This document shows, piece by piece, positions 25,012-37,754 of a stretch of DNA of 64,000 nucleotides (position 1 is its first letter; every line of letters starts with the position of its first letter). The translations under genes were made by a program, and so were the position numbers. The notes under the pieces were generated by a model, which had not been told where the DNA came from, searched no databases, and saw nothing but the letters and a program-made list of their open reading frames with translations. This stretch comes from Methylocystis silviterrae (GTDB lineage Bacteria > Pseudomonadota > Alphaproteobacteria > Rhizobiales > Beijerinckiaceae): contig NZ_JABVWW010000007.1 in the NCBI RefSeq assembly GCF_013350005.1, forward strand, positions 67,501-131,500. Reading direction: 5' to 3'.

Positions 25012-26514
25012 CTACTGCTCGCTCAATATGCGCTTCAGAAGTTCGATGACTTCGGCGAGCCCTTTGTCCTTGGAGGCGAGTTCCTCGATTTTCCGCACCG
25101 CGTGCAGCACCGTGGTGTGATCGCGGCCGCCAAATCTACGGCCAATCTCCGGCAGCGAGCGCAGCGTCAGCACTTTCGAGAGATACATGGCGATCTGCCG
25201 AGGCCGCACCACATTGGCGGTGCGCCGAGACGACAGAATGTCGGAGCGTGAAATATTGTAGTGGCTCGCCACGAGCTTCTGGATATCGTCGATCTTGACG
25301 CGTTTGGGATCCTGTGTGCGCACGAGATCGCGAATGGCCGTTTCCGCGGTCTCGACGGTCAGCGGCGCCCCGGTCAGCGTGGCGTGGGCGAGAAGCCGAT
25401 TGACAGCGCCTTCAAGATCACGGCCGTTCGTCGCGATCGTCCGCGCCACGTAGGAGATGACCTCCGGCGGCACGTGGAAACTGGATTGCGACTCCTTCGC
25501 CGATGCAATGCGCGCGGCGAGGATCTTGATGCGCAAGGACTCGTCCAGCGGGCCGATGTCGACGCAAAGCCCGCCCTTGAATCGCGACAGCACGCGCTCG
25601 TCGAGCGTGTCGAGCTCGGACGGCGGCCGGTCGGCCGCGACGACGACCTGACGGCCGGCGTCAATCAGCGCATTCAGCGTGTGGCAGAATTCCTGCTGGA
25701 TTGATTTGCCTTGGAGAAACTGAACGTCGTCGATGATCAGCACGTCGATGCCGCGCAGCTTCTCCTTGAACGCCAGCGACGTATGCGTGGTCAGCGAAGA
25801 GACGAAGCCGCTCATAAAGCGCTCAGCCGTCAGATAAATCGTATGGCGGCGGTTGTCGTTCGACGCATGCGCGAGCGCCTGCAGCAGATGCGTCTTGCCG
25901 AGCCCGACCGCCGCATGGGCGTAGAGCGGATTGAACATCGGAAGATCGCCGGAGCGCGCCTCCGCGACACGGCAGGCGGCCGCGTAGGCGAGCTGGTTCG
26001 ACGGCCCGACGAGAAAGGTCGAGAAGGACAGCCGACGATCAAGCGGCGAGCCGACGAATGCGTCGGCGTCGTGACGCATGGTCATCGGGCGAGCGGCGCG
26101 GCGCGCATTTCCTTCGTTGGCCGCTTCGAGAGCAGGCGCGAATGACGCGACGGCGCGCGCGGCGCAGTGCGTCGTGTTGGACTCGACCTGATCTGCGCCG
26201 TCTTCACGCGAGCGCGCTTTGCGCATAGGCGAACGTACGTCGATGACGACTCGCTCGACCTTCGAGAATTCGCTCGCGACGCGCGCCTTGATGCGCGGCG
26301 CATAGTGCGACTGCACCCAGCTTTTCAAAAATTTGGTGGGCACCGTCAGATGCACCGCGCCGCCGTCGATACGCTCGAGCTCCAATCGCGTGAACCAGGA
26401 ATTGTAAACCGCGTCGCCGAGGTCGCTCCTCAGTCTGTGTCGGACTCGGTCCCATTTCGAGCGATCTTCAGCGGTTACTCCGTCGTCTGCCAATTGTTCT
26501 CTATGATCGGACAT
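25012..26514 (-). CDS. dnaA: Chromosomal replication initiator DnaA
   Basis: Initiator ATPase that binds DnaA boxes and opens oriC. Four domains are visible: N-terminal domain I ([21 protein letters not shown]), a variable linker (about residues 100-150), the AAA+ core with Walker [10 protein letters not shown], Walker [12 protein letters not shown] and sensor regions, and domain IV with the signature [17 protein letters not shown]. At 500 residues it is normal. dnaN is not adjacent. rpsT lies about 0.9 kb upstream on the same strand. Confidence 0.97.
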   Translation of the reverse strand: MSDHREQLADDGVTAEDRSKWDRVRHRLRSDLGDAVYNSWFTRLELERIDGGAVHLTVPTKFLKSWVQSHYAPRIKARVASEFSKVERVVIDVRSPMRKARSREDGADQVESNTTHCAARAVASFAPALEAANEGNARRAARPMTMRHDADAFVGSPLDRRLSFSTFLVGPSNQLAYAAACRVAEARSGDLPMFNPLYAHAAVGLGKTHLLQALAHASNDNRRHTIYLTAERFMSGFVSSLTTHTSLAFKEKLRGIDVLIIDDVQFLQGKSIQQEFCHTLNALIDAGRQVVVAADRPPSELDTLDERVLSRFKGGLCVDIGPLDESLRIKILAARIASAKESQSSFHVPPEVISYVARTIATNGRDLEGAVNRLLAHATLTGAPLTVETAETAIRDLVRTQDPKRVKIDDIQKLVASHYNISRSDILSSRRTANVVRPRQIAMYLSKVLTLRSLPEIGRRFGGRDHTTVLHAVRKIEELASKDKGLAEVIELLKRILSEQ

Positions 26515-27384
26515 ATCAGACCTTTTTTCCGAAACGAGCGCCAGAAAGGGAGCCCTCGGCGAATCTCGCCGCTGGCGCTGATCGAAAGGAACCTAGTTGG
26601 ATCGAGTAATTGCCGCCGCGAACGGCGCTAAATCAACACTCTTGAAGGCGGCCCAATCGCGAGCCGCGCGCATCTGCCGACGCTGGCGTCTTGCGTGAAA
26701 CAGACGCCGCAAGACGTCCCGAACGACCGCATGTTGATGCGATCGTTGACGCTGCGCGCTCCCTGGACTGTCTCGGCCAACCGCCCCTTCGCCATGGCAA
26801 AGCTCTCCCCTGGTCCGGGATCAGCGAGAATCCCGGATTGATGCGCGTCGCAGGAAACGGAATTTACTCTACGCCCGTGCGAACTGATCACTTGAGTTTT
26901 CAAGCCGAACGGCTGGAAGGCGGCAATGCGTCTCGCTCTGTGGGCCCCATCCGCGCCGGGGAACGCAGGTCGTTCCCCTCACTATTGCGCGCCCATGAAA
27001 AACTGACGCCGACCGCCCTTCGTTCGACCCTTCGAAGCTACACGTCAGCGCCATCACGCGCAACGACGCTCGCAATTAAATCTGTCATAATGATTGGACT
27101 TTTGTCGCGTGGCGCCGTGAACTTTCTTCATCTTCGACGATAAGCCGATGATTCGCCGCTCTTAAAATTCCGCGGGTGACATGCGCGTCGGGGCGACCGC
27201 TGCGCGCGGAGTAAGCGCCAAAAATAGTGTCAAGTGCCCGCGCTATTTCCCGTTCGTGACAGCTTGATTGCAAGAGATTGAATCGGGAGAATTTTGAATG
27301 ATCACGACTTATTGCTGCGAAAAAAAATTCCTGGCCGTGTCATCTGCGCTTCATGCGACGAATTGCCGTCGCCGTCCTGCGCAA
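26515..27384. other. Long dnaA upstream region without a confident gene
   Basis: About 870 bases between dnaA and the rpsT terminator. Several long frames exist but lack protein-like composition or ribosome-binding sites. The part from about 27060 to 27390 is more AT-rich than its surroundings. I see no perfect match to the DnaA box TTATCCACA on either strand, so I do not call oriC. A 29-codon frame at 27298 with GGGAGA upstream is a weak candidate peptide. The region probably holds the dnaA promoter and a long leader. Confidence 0.5.
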
Positions 27385-27412
27385 TAAAAAAGCCCGGCTC
27401 TCGCCGGGCTCC
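27385..27412 (-). terminator. Rho-independent terminator of rpsT
   Basis: On the minus strand a GC-rich stem AGCCCGG/CCGGGCT with a 6-base loop is followed directly by TTTTTT. It lies 37 bases past the rpsT stop codon. Confidence 0.9.
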
Positions 27413-27448
27413 ATAAATGCTGCGTCTACGTTATGCGCGGCGAATTCT

Positions 27449-27721
27449 CTATGCTTGTGCGGCCAGCGCCTTCACTCGCGCGGTCAGGCGCGAAACCTTT
27501 CGCGAGGCCGTGTTCTTGTGAATGACGCCTCGCTGTGCGGCGCGCATCACGATCGGCACGGCATTTTGCAGCGCGTCCGCCGCCACCGAGGCGTCGCCCG
27601 AGGCGATCGCCTCCTCGACCTTGCGCACAAAAGTGCGCATACGGCTGCGACGCGCCCGATTGACCGAAGTGCGGCGGGCGATCTTGCGAACGGCTTTCTT
27701 GGCCGAACTCGTATTGGCCAT
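27449..27721 (-). CDS. rpsT: 30S ribosomal protein S20
   Basis: A 90-residue primary 16S rRNA-binding protein of the small subunit. It begins [13 protein letters not shown] and shows the basic helical pattern [19 protein letters not shown] and [15 protein letters not shown] of bS20. The ATG at 27721 is the family start; a longer frame to 27760 is spurious. It has its own terminator and lies in the usual echA-rpsT-dnaA order of alphaproteobacteria. Confidence 0.97.
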   Translation of the reverse strand: MANTSSAKKAVRKIARRTSVNRARRSRMRTFVRKVEEAIASGDASVAADALQNAVPIVMRAAQRGVIHKNTASRKVSRLTARVKALAAQA

Positions 27722-27836
27722 GCTTTGCGTGTCCTTGAAAGTGACGGCGATGCCGCCCAAAAACCAAACGGCCGCGAAATCGCGGCCAAGTGGCGTGGTT
27801 TATAAGCGCGACGGCCGCCTTTCGTCAATGGCCGCC

Positions 27837-28610
27837 CTATCGATTGGCGAAGGCCGGCTTCCGCTTTTCCACGAAGGCGTTCATGCCTTCCTTTTGATCG
27901 CCCGTCGCGAAAAGTGAATAGAAAAGCCCTCGCTCATGTCGGATTCCCTCGGCGAGCGTCGATTCAAAAGCGCGATTGACCGCCTCCTTGGCCATGAGAA
28001 CCGCGGGAAGCGACATAGACGCGATCGTCGCGGCCGTCTTGATCGCCTCGGCGAGAAGATCGGCGGCCGGGACAATCCGCGCGACGAGGCCGGCGCGCTC
28101 GGCCTCCTCGGCGCCCATCATCCGACCCGTCAGTATGAGATCCATCGCCTTGGCCTTGCCGACGGCGCGGGTCAGCCGCTGCGTGCCGCCGGCGCCGGGA
28201 ATCACGCCGAGCTTGATTTCCGGCTGGCCGAATACCGCCGTGTCGGCCGCGAGTATGAAGTCGCACATCATCGCGATTTCGCAGCCGCCGCCCAGCGCGA
28301 AGCCAGAGACGGCGGCGATGATGGGCTTGCGGGCCCGCGCCACGACGTCCCACCGGCCGATGAAATCGTCGAGAAAGGCGTCGACGAAGCCCTTGTCGCG
28401 CATCTCCTTGATGTCCGCGCCAGCGGCGAAGGCCTTCTCGGAGCCGGTGAGGACAACGCAGCCGACGCCGTCATCGGATTCAAACTTCGCGAGCGCGTCG
28501 TCGAGCTCGGCGATGAGCCGCGCGTTCAGCGCGTTGAGCGCTTCAGGCCGGTTGAGACGGATCAGTCCGACTCGGCCCTGCGTCTCGACTGCAATCGTGT
28601 CATAAGTCAT
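27837..28610 (-). CDS. Enoyl-CoA hydratase
   Basis: Crotonase-fold enzyme that hydrates trans-2-enoyl-CoA in beta-oxidation, 257 residues. [11 protein letters not shown] (residues 60-70) forms the oxyanion/CoA pocket. The two catalytic glutamates are at 111 ([14 protein letters not shown]) and 131 ([16 protein letters not shown]). Both being present argues for hydratase rather than isomerase. ATG at 28610 is chosen because the in-frame ATG at 28658 overlaps the upstream Rrf2 gene. It is probably co-transcribed with the Rrf2 regulator. Confidence 0.92.
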   Translation of the reverse strand: MTYDTIAVETQGRVGLIRLNRPEALNALNARLIAELDDALAKFESDDGVGCVVLTGSEKAFAAGADIKEMRDKGFVDAFLDDFIGRWDVVARARKPIIAAVSGFALGGGCEIAMMCDFILAADTAVFGQPEIKLGVIPGAGGTQRLTRAVGKAKAMDLILTGRMMGAEEAERAGLVARIVPAADLLAEAIKTAATIASMSLPAVLMAKEAVNRAFESTLAEGIRHERGLFYSLFATGDQKEGMNAFVEKRKPAFANR

Positions 28611-28654
28611 GCGCGCCACCTCGCCAGTCCAGCGACTTCGCCGGCTCGCGCGCT

Positions 28655-29101
28655 TCATATCTCAAAATCGCCGCTCGCGTCCGCCCTTTCTCCAAAACCG
28701 AGCGTGACCGCGCGGGCGTGCAGATCGTCGAGCGTCACGTCGTCCAGTTGCCGGAGCGCGCTTTCTTCGGCTTCAGCGATGATCGGCTCCAGCACCGCCG
28801 AGAGCAGCGGCGGCGCCACGTCCGGCGCCTCCTCTTCAGCGCGCAAGGCGACGCGAACGATCTCGCCGACCGAAAGACGGCGCCTCTCGCGGGCCAGCGC
28901 ATAGCCCCCCGCTGGCCCTCTTACGCTTTTGAGAATCCCCGCTCTCACCAGGGCCTGCAGGACCGTCTCCAAGCGTCGCGGGGGAAGATCGTGACGCGCG
29001 GCGAGCTGCTTTGACGACACCGGTCGACCGCGCGCATGAAGCGCCACGTCGAGCGTCGCCATGAGCGCGAAGCGAGCGGTACGCGGCAGGAGCTTCATCA
29101 C
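28655..29101 (-). CDS. Rrf2 family transcriptional regulator
   Basis: A 148-residue regulator with the Rrf2 winged helix: [35 protein letters not shown] (recognition helix) and the wing [14 protein letters not shown]. The protein has no cysteine, so it lacks the iron-sulfur ligands of IscR or NsrR. It would therefore sense something else or act cluster-free. Its stop lies close to the enoyl-CoA hydratase start and its start overlaps dut, which suggests one operon coaBC-dut-rrf2-echA. Confidence 0.9.
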   Translation of the reverse strand: MMKLLPRTARFALMATLDVALHARGRPVSSKQLAARHDLPPRRLETVLQALVRAGILKSVRGPAGGYALARERRRLSVGEIVRVALRAEEEAPDVAPPLLSAVLEPIIAEAEESALRQLDDVTLDDLHARAVTLGFGERADASGDFEI

Positions 29102-29559
29102 GCGCCTTCTCCGGTCAGTCCCGTCGACCCGAAGCCGCCGGCGCCGCGCGTCGTTGCGTCGAGATCGTCGACCTCCTCAAGCGTCACATGCGCCACCGGC
29201 GCGATCACGAGCTGGGCGATGCGCATGCCGCGAACGATCTCGAAGGGCTGCCCCCCAAGATTGATCAGCAGCGTCTTGATCTCGCCGCGATAGTCGCTGT
29301 CGATGGTGCCCGGGGCGTTGAGAACGGTGACTCCATGCTCAGCGGCGAGGCCCGATCGCGGGCGAACCTGTCCCTCATAGCCTCGAGGCAGAGCGATCGA
29401 GAGCCCTGTGGGGATGACATCGCGGGCGCCCGGCTCCAGCACCAGCTTTTGCCCCGGCGCCAGCGCGGCGTGAAGATCAAGTCCCGCCGCGCCTTCGCTG
29501 GCGTAAGCTGGGAACGGCAGACCATCGCCGTTCGGCAGTCGGCGGATCGCGATTTTCAT
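29098..29559 (-). CDS. dut: dUTP diphosphatase
   Basis: Hydrolyses dUTP to dUMP, keeping uracil out of DNA. The five trimeric-dUTPase motifs are visible in order: [33 protein letters not shown] (catalytic Asp), RIAQLVIAP and [10 protein letters not shown] (the flexible C-terminal arm). It has 153 residues. ATG 29559 overlaps the coaBC stop by 4 bases; its own stop overlaps the Rrf2 start by 4. It works together with Dcd, which is also in this window. Confidence 0.96.
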   Translation of the reverse strand: MKIAIRRLPNGDGLPFPAYASEGAAGLDLHAALAPGQKLVLEPGARDVIPTGLSIALPRGYEGQVRPRSGLAAEHGVTVLNAPGTIDSDYRGEIKTLLINLGGQPFEIVRGMRIAQLVIAPVAHVTLEEVDDLDATTRGAGGFGSTGLTGEGA

Positions 29560-30821
29560 GACGCTTCGCCGCCGATCATCTGCGCCAGGCGCGCCACGAG
29601 CCGCTCGGCGAGGTCTTCCTTGCGAAGCCGCGGCCAATCTTCGACGCCCCCTCGCGAGACGAGGTGGGCCTGGTTCGTGGCCCCGCCAAATACGCCGGTC
29701 CCCTCGCTGACGTCGTTGGCGACGATGAGATCACATCCTTTTCGGGCGAGCTTTTCCTGCGCGTGGCGGATCAGGTCGCGCGTTTCCGCAGCAAAACCGA
29801 CCACCAAGCGCGGACGGTTCGGTCCGCGTGAGACGCTCGCAAGAATGTCGGGATTTTCGACAAGCGACAGGCTTGGCGCGCCGCGCTCGCCTTTCTTGAT
29901 CTTGTCGACCGCCGGCTCCGCGCGCCAATCGGCGACAGCCGCTGCGGAGACGAATATATCCGCCGGAAGCGCGGCCTCCACCGCGGCCAGCATGTTTCGC
30001 GCGCTCTCTATATGTATAGTCTCGCAGCCAGGGGGATCTGCGAGGGCGACCGGCCCTGAGATCAACGTCACGCGCGCCCCTGCGCGCGCCGCCGCCGCCG
30101 CAATGGCGTGCCCTTGCCGCCCTGACGAGCGGTTGGCGATGTAACGAACCGGGTCAATTGGCTCATGGGTGGGCCCGGAGGTGACGACGACATGCAGCCC
30201 TTCGAGCGCGCCGCCGCGCGTCAGCAGGCCTTCGGGCGCGGGCAGCCGGGTGTCCTGCTTCAGCGCGGTCTCGATTGCTTGGACGATCTCCAGCGGCTCG
30301 CTCATGCGCCCGGGTCCATATTCGCCGCAGGCCATGTCGCCGACGTTTGGGCCGACAAACCAAGCGCCGTCGCCGTGCAGCGTCGAGACATTACGCTGGG
30401 TTGCGGGGTGAAGCCACATGCGCACATTCATCGCCGGCGCATAAAGAACGCGCGTGTCGGTCGCGAGCAGCAGGGTGGTCGCAAGATCGTCGCAGAGACC
30501 GCGCGCGGCGCGCGCGAGAATATGCGCCGTCGCGGGGGCGACGACGAGAAGATCGGCGTCCCGCGACAGCTGAATATGGCCCATCTCCTGCTCGTCGGTC
30601 GCGGAGAAGAGATCGTCGTAGACTTTTTCGTTCGCGAGGCTGACGAAGGCGAGCGGCGTCACGAACTCCTTGGCCGCCGCCGTCATGACGACGCGCACCC
30701 GCGCGCCGCGCTCGCGCAGGCGCCGCACGAGATCCAGCGATTTATACGCGGCGATCCCCCCGCCGACGATCAGCAAGACGCGCTTGGCCTTAAGGCTCCG
30801 CGCACAACCCACGCCCGCCAC
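29556..30821 (-). CDS. coaBC: Bifunctional phosphopantothenoylcysteine decarboxylase / synthetase
   Basis: Two consecutive steps of coenzyme A synthesis in one 421-residue protein. The N-terminal CoaC flavoprotein half has [43 protein letters not shown] and the catalytic-Cys loop [13 protein letters not shown]. The C-terminal CoaB half has [21 protein letters not shown] (split across strands), AAVADWRAE and LVVGFAAET. The coaBC-dut gene pair, with 4-base overlap, is widespread in bacteria. Confidence 0.96.
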   Translation of the reverse strand: MAGVGCARSLKAKRVLLIVGGGIAAYKSLDLVRRLRERGARVRVVMTAAAKEFVTPLAFVSLANEKVYDDLFSATDEQEMGHIQLSRDADLLVVAPATAHILARAARGLCDDLATTLLLATDTRVLYAPAMNVRMWLHPATQRNVSTLHGDGAWFVGPNVGDMACGEYGPGRMSEPLEIVQAIETALKQDTRLPAPEGLLTRGGALEGLHVVVTSGPTHEPIDPVRYIANRSSGRQGHAIAAAAARAGARVTLISGPVALADPPGCETIHIESARNMLAAVEAALPADIFVSAAAVADWRAEPAVDKIKKGERGAPSLSLVENPDILASVSRGPNRPRLVVGFAAETRDLIRHAQEKLARKGCDLIVANDVSEGTGVFGGATNQAHLVSRGGVEDWPRLRKEDLAERLVARLAQMIGGEAS

Positions 30822-31192
30822 TGAAAAAACTCCGATCGCCGCAGGCGGAGAATACAGATTTTATGCGTAAGGCCAAACGACTTCGCTCATCCAATCAGGA
30901 GAGCTTTTCCGCTCGCGGGACGCTTGCGCCAACATGCGCCGCTCTGCGATAAGGTCGCGCGCGACGCTTTCCGGCAGGGCCAGGCCGACAAGCATGGTCT
31001 CTCCCGATTAAAACGCGGCTTCGCTGGCCTCAAGAATGACTGAAACGCGTTAGGCTTCAGCGATGCGACTCCTCGTCGCGCATGCCCAACGTCGGCCCCT
31101 ACGGCGAATGACATTCGATTAGACCTTTCGCAGCGCGGTGCTAGTGTGCGCCGGCGCCGCATATGTCGAGTCGAAAGGAAAAGGTGTGCGCG
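30822..31192. other. Intergenic region between divergent coaBC and DUF3124 gene
   Basis: About 370 bases. Frames here are short, Arg/Ser-rich and without convincing starts. The promoters of both flanking genes must lie here, but no strong consensus sequence stands out. Confidence 0.5.
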
Positions 31193-31747
31193 ATGCCGCT
31201 TAGCCCTGCCCCGCGTGTTCTTGCCCCGCGTGTTCTTGCGCTCGCTCTGGTCGTGAGCGCTTTCGTCACGGAGTGCGCGGCTCGGTCGCCGCTGCCGTCG
31301 GCTCAGCCCGTCATCGTCAGCCCCGACGCCACGACATCAGCTCCGGCGGAGAAACTCGCGCTTCGCGGGCGCACGTTCATTCCGCTGCATTCGACGCTCA
31401 TCGGGCAAGGCGGCGTGACGCGGCTGAACTTCTCCGGCGCGCTCTCGATCCACAACGCCTCGGCGACGAATATTCTCGCAATCGAAAAGATCGAATACCG
31501 CAGCGGCTCGGGTCAGTTGATCGAAAGCTACCTGAATGATCCCATCTATCTGAAGCCTTACGCTTCATCGCAGGTCACCATTGCGCAAGACGACGTTCGC
31601 GGCGGCACCGGCGCAAGTTTCACGGTCGACTGGTCAACGGCGCAAGGATCGGACGAACCCTTGATCGAAGCCGTGATGACCTCCTACACAGGTCCCCACA
31701 GCTACGCCATCCTCTCGCCGGGCCGCCGCGTTTCCCGGCCACAATGA
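31193..31747 (+). CDS. DUF3124 domain-containing secreted protein
   Basis: A 184-residue exported protein. It has an N-terminal signal (LALALVVSAFVTECAA); the Cys may be a lipoprotein-type residue, but the lipobox is poor. The DUF3124 core follows: RTFIPLHSTLIGQGG, LNFSGALSIHNASATN, YLNDPIYLKPYASSQVTI and GASFTVDWST. ATG 31193 has AAGGAAAAGG about 8 bases upstream, better than ATG 31163. A 15-bp tandem duplication (CCCGCGTGTTCTTGC twice, about 31207-31237) duplicates five residues of the signal peptide. Function unknown. Confidence 0.82.
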   Translation: MPLSPAPRVLAPRVLALALVVSAFVTECAARSPLPSAQPVIVSPDATTSAPAEKLALRGRTFIPLHSTLIGQGGVTRLNFSGALSIHNASATNILAIEKIEYRSGSGQLIESYLNDPIYLKPYASSQVTIAQDDVRGGTGASFTVDWSTAQGSDEPLIEAVMTSYTGPHSYAILSPGRRVSRPQ

Positions 31748-31790
31748 TCGCTCACGCGAAGGCGCCGCGTCGCTTTGACGCGACGGCGTC

Positions 31791-32930
31791 ATGATGACCC
31801 TTGCGATAAAAAGCGCGCCGCGCGTGCGCCGCCTGACGCTCAGCGACTTCCGCTCCTATGCGGCGCTCGATTGCCGCTTCGAGTCGACGATCATTGCGCT
31901 CTTTGGCGAGAATGGCGCGGGCAAGACCAATCTGCTTGAAGCGCTGTCGCTGTTCTCGCCTGGCCGCGGCCTACGCCGCGCGGAACTCGCCGAATGCGCG
32001 AGACGCGGCGGCGCCGGCGGGTTCGCCGTGTCGATCGAAGTCGAGGCCGACGGGGTGGCGACGCAGCTCGGCCACGGGCTGACGCCGTCAGGCGAGCGGC
32101 TTTTTCGCGTTGATCGCATGCCTGTGAGCTCTGCGCGGGCCTTCGCGGATCATGTGCGGGCGCTCTGGCTCACGCCAGCGATGGATGGACTTTTCTCAGG
32201 CGCGGCGGGCGAAAGACGGCGCTTTTTGGATCGGCTGGCGCTCGGCGTCGACGCCGAGCACGGCGCGCGCGCCAACAGGCTGGAGCGGGCGCTGCGCAAC
32301 CGAAACCGGCTTCTCGAAGAAGGCGTCGCCGACCGGCGCTGGCTCGACGCCGCCGAGCAGGAGATCGCCGCGCTCGGCGTCGCCGTGGCCGCCGCGCGGC
32401 GCGAAACCGTTTCGCGGCTCGTCGCGCTGATCGCCGCCGGACGCGACGACGCCTCGCCTTTTCCTTGGGCGGACGTGACGATCGAGGGCGAACTGGAGCA
32501 GCGGTTGGCGCTCGATCCGGCGCTCGCGGTGGAGGAGTGGTACCGCGGCGAACTCGCCGCATCACGACGCCGTGACGCCGCCGCCGGGCGCACATTGACG
32601 GGCCCGCAGGCGAGCGATCTCGCCGTGCGCCATGGCCCCAAGAACGAAGCCGCGCGCGCCTGCTCAACCGGCGAGCAGAAAGCCCTGCTGATGGGTCTAA
32701 CGCTCGCGCACGCCCGCCTCGTCGCCGCCATGACGGGACTCACGCCGCTCGTGCTGCTCGACGAAGTCGCCGCGCATTTCGACGTGACGCGCCGCGAAGC
32801 CTTGTTTCAGGAGCTTGAAACGCTCGGCGGGCAGATATGGATGACGGGCGCGGACCCGCTGCTGTTTGCGTCATTGCAGGGACGCGCCCAGCTCTTGCGG
32901 GTGACGCCGGGGAAAGTGGAGAAAGCCTGA
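31791..32930 (+). CDS. recF: DNA replication and repair protein RecF
   Basis: SMC-like ATPase that helps load RecA at gaps. N-terminal LTLSDFRSYAALDCRFE is family-typical. Walker A GENGAGKT is at 39-46. The ABC signature region ACSTGEQKALLMGLTLAHARL and Walker B LVLLDEVAAHFD are near the C-terminus. It has 379 residues. In many bacteria recF lies between dnaN and gyrB; here recQ intervenes before gyrB and dnaN is absent. Confidence 0.96.
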   Translation: MMTLAIKSAPRVRRLTLSDFRSYAALDCRFESTIIALFGENGAGKTNLLEALSLFSPGRGLRRAELAECARRGGAGGFAVSIEVEADGVATQLGHGLTPSGERLFRVDRMPVSSARAFADHVRALWLTPAMDGLFSGAAGERRRFLDRLALGVDAEHGARANRLERALRNRNRLLEEGVADRRWLDAAEQEIAALGVAVAAARRETVSRLVALIAAGRDDASPFPWADVTIEGELEQRLALDPALAVEEWYRGELAASRRRDAAAGRTLTGPQASDLAVRHGPKNEAARACSTGEQKALLMGLTLAHARLVAAMTGLTPLVLLDEVAAHFDVTRREALFQELETLGGQIWMTGADPLLFASLQGRAQLLRVTPGKVEKA

Positions 32931-33026
32931 CCTCCTCCGCGATCGTCGAAGCCCGAATCGATCTGGCTGGTCCGCAGCTTGCGTTCCTGATCGCCGCGCG
33001 AGCCTCTCCCATGCTATCCCGCCGCC

Positions 33027-34826
33027 ATGGCCATGCTTCCCCCGCAGGCGCGCGTCCTGCTCAAATCGGTTTTCGGCTATGACGACTTCCGCCCCGGTCA
33101 GGCCGAGATCATCGTCGCCGTGCTCCATGGCGGGCCGGTGCTCGCGGTCATGCCGACCGGCAGCGGCAAATCCATGTGCTATCAGCTTCCCGCGATCATG
33201 GAAGGCGCGCTCACCGTGGTCGTCTCGCCGCTCATCGCGCTGATGCGCGATCAGGTGCGGCAGATGCAGGCGCTCGGCGTTGCGGCGGCGACGCTCAACT
33301 CCATGAACGGCGCACAAGAGAATGACGAAGCCCGCCGCGCGATGCGAGACGGCGCGTTACGACTGCTCTATGTCTCGCCCGAGCGCCTGATGATGGACGG
33401 GCTGATCGCCGATCTGCGCCGCGCCGGGGCGCGACGCCTCGCCATCGACGAAGCCCATTGCGTATCGGAATGGGGCCATGATTTCCGTCCCGAATATCGC
33501 GAGATCGGTCGCGCCGCCGAAGCGCTCGGCGACATCCAGGCGATCGGCCTCACCGCCACGGCCGACGCCGCGACGCGCGAGGACATCGCCAGGCGGCTCT
33601 TTCCCTCGCCGCCACAGCTCTTCCTGCACAGTTTCGATCGGCCCAACATCGCGCTTAATTTCGCTCTGAAGGACCAGCCGAAACGCCAGCTCTCGCACTT
33701 TCTCGAAAAACACAAAAGCGAGAGCGGCATCGTCTATTGCTCGTCGCGCAAGCGCACCGAAGACCTTGCGGATTACTTTCAGGAGCAAGGTTACGACGCG
33801 CTCGCCTATCATGCGGGGATGGATCAGGCGGCGCGCAATCGCAATGGCGACCGTTTCCTGCGCGAGGACGGCGTTATCGCCGTCGCGACCATCGCCTTCG
33901 GGATGGGCGTCAACAAGCCGGATGTGCGCTTCGTCGCACATGCCGACATGCCGTCGTCCGTCGAGAGCTATTATCAGGAGATCGGGCGCGCGGGCCGCGA
34001 CGGGCTGCCGGCCGATACGCTGACGCTCTACTCGCTTGACGACATGGCCTTCCTGCGCCGGCGCATCGACGAAAAGGACGTGAGCGAGGAGCGCCGCCGC
34101 ATCGAGCACGACCGCTTCTCCGCGCTGGCCATGCTGTGCGAGACGCCACGCTGCCGGCGCCAGACGCTGCTCGCCTATTTCGCGGAAGAAGCCGCGCCTT
34201 GCGGATGCTGCGACGTGTGCCAGGGCAAGGTCGCGGTTTTCGACGGCGTCATCCCGACGCAAAAGGCGCTCTCCGCCATCTATCGCACCGGCCAGCGCTT
34301 CGGCGCCGGACATATCGCCGACGTGCTGAGAGGCGAAACGACCGACGCCGTGCGCCGGCATGGGCATGACGCGATCAAGACCTTCGGCGTCGGCAAGGAA
34401 TTCTCCAAATCGCAATGGTCGTCGATCATGCGTCAGCTCTTCGCCGCCGGCGCGCTGCGAACTGCAAGCGCGGAACATGGCGGCTTCGCCCTCACGCCAA
34501 AGGGCGAAAAAATTCTCTTCGGCCGCGAGACGATCATGCTGCGCGGCGATCCGCTGACGCGCAGCGACCGTCGCAAAAAAGCCGCCGCCGGCCTCGACGA
34601 GACGACGGATCGCATTCTCGCGGCCCTCAAGCGCAAGCGGCGCGAACTTGCGCAGGAGGAAGGCGTGCCGGCCTATGTCGTCTTCGCCGATCGCACGCTG
34701 ATCGACATGGCCGAAAAGCGGCCGGCGACGCTCGACGACATGCTCGCGGTGCACGGCGTCGGCGAGAGGAAAGTCGCGCGTTACGGCGACGCCTTTCTCG
34801 AAGCCTTGGCGGAGGCGCTGCGTTAG
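33027..34826 (+). CDS. recQ: ATP-dependent DNA helicase RecQ
   Basis: A 3'-5' helicase of 599 residues in recombination and fork repair. FGYDDFRPGQAEII (about 16-29) gives motif 0, MPTGSGKSMCYQLPA the Walker A, and IDEAHCVSEWGHDFRPEY the DEAH box and aromatic loop. The zinc-binding cysteines lie in CETPRCRRQ and CGCCDVC (about residues 370-402). A winged helix follows, and a C-terminal HRDC domain (LIDMAEKRPATLDDMLAVHG). All expected domains are present. It follows recF by about 100 bp. Confidence 0.97.
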   Translation: MAMLPPQARVLLKSVFGYDDFRPGQAEIIVAVLHGGPVLAVMPTGSGKSMCYQLPAIMEGALTVVVSPLIALMRDQVRQMQALGVAAATLNSMNGAQENDEARRAMRDGALRLLYVSPERLMMDGLIADLRRAGARRLAIDEAHCVSEWGHDFRPEYREIGRAAEALGDIQAIGLTATADAATREDIARRLFPSPPQLFLHSFDRPNIALNFALKDQPKRQLSHFLEKHKSESGIVYCSSRKRTEDLADYFQEQGYDALAYHAGMDQAARNRNGDRFLREDGVIAVATIAFGMGVNKPDVRFVAHADMPSSVESYYQEIGRAGRDGLPADTLTLYSLDDMAFLRRRIDEKDVSEERRRIEHDRFSALAMLCETPRCRRQTLLAYFAEEAAPCGCCDVCQGKVAVFDGVIPTQKALSAIYRTGQRFGAGHIADVLRGETTDAVRRHGHDAIKTFGVGKEFSKSQWSSIMRQLFAAGALRTASAEHGGFALTPKGEKILFGRETIMLRGDPLTRSDRRKKAAAGLDETTDRILAALKRKRRELAQEEGVPAYVVFADRTLIDMAEKRPATLDDMLAVHGVGERKVARYGDAFLEALAEALR

Positions 34827-34953
34827 CTTTTTCCCCGGCGCCGAGGCATAACCCTGGCCGGGAAGCCGGCGCGGGCCCGCCGCCCGCCGGAAAGGCTGTG
34901 AAACCGCCGGAAAGCGCAGTTATTCCGTGCATTTTGCAACCATTCCGGGGTAA

Positions 34954-37449
<2,496 letters not shown>

Positions 37450-37455
37450 GCCAAA

Positions 37456-37507
37456 GGCCCTCATCCTGAGGAGCGCGCAATGCGCGCGTCTCGAAGGACG
37501 AGGGCCG
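37456..37507. repeat. Intergenic palindromic repeat, copy 2 (CCTCATCCTGAGGAG family)
   Basis: Direct-orientation copy beginning CCTCATCCTGAGGAGCGCGC and ending CTCGAAGGACGAGGGCC. It starts 7 bp after the gyrB stop and is the left half of an inverted pair. Confidence 0.85.
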
Positions 37508-37535
37508 CCTCCAGAAACCAACGACTGTTAGCGCA

Positions 37536-37589
37536 GCCCTCGTGCTTCGAGACGGCGCCTTGCAGGCGCCTCCTCAGCATGAGGACTGC
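37536..37589. repeat. Intergenic palindromic repeat, copy 3, inverted
   Basis: Inverted copy of the same element (CCCTCGTGCTTCGAGACGG ... CTCCTCAGCATGAGGA), 28 bp from copy 2. Together they can fold into a large hairpin like a BIME. About 165 bp of unassigned sequence separates it from glyA. That stretch contains a TTGACA-like box at 37677-37682 but no convincing gene. Confidence 0.85.
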
Positions 37590-37754
37590 TTAGGCAAACG
37601 CGGCGCGAGCAAATAATGCGTTCTCTGTCCCAATTCGCCTGCGGGCGAATCCATCATTGTACGAAAGAGTTCGCGTTTGACACTACGCGCAACGACGACG
37701 ACATTCGCGTTGGATTGATCGAGAGAGGTATCGGCGCCACGGAACTGAGTAATC

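Noticed and set aside
26691-27143. A 150-residue plus-strand frame upstream of dnaA
   Set aside because: No ribosome-binding site, low-complexity mixed composition, and no domain-like segment.
26515-27448. Chromosomal origin upstream of dnaA
   Set aside because: No DnaA-box cluster found by eye. In many alphaproteobacteria oriC is away from dnaA, so gene position alone is not enough.
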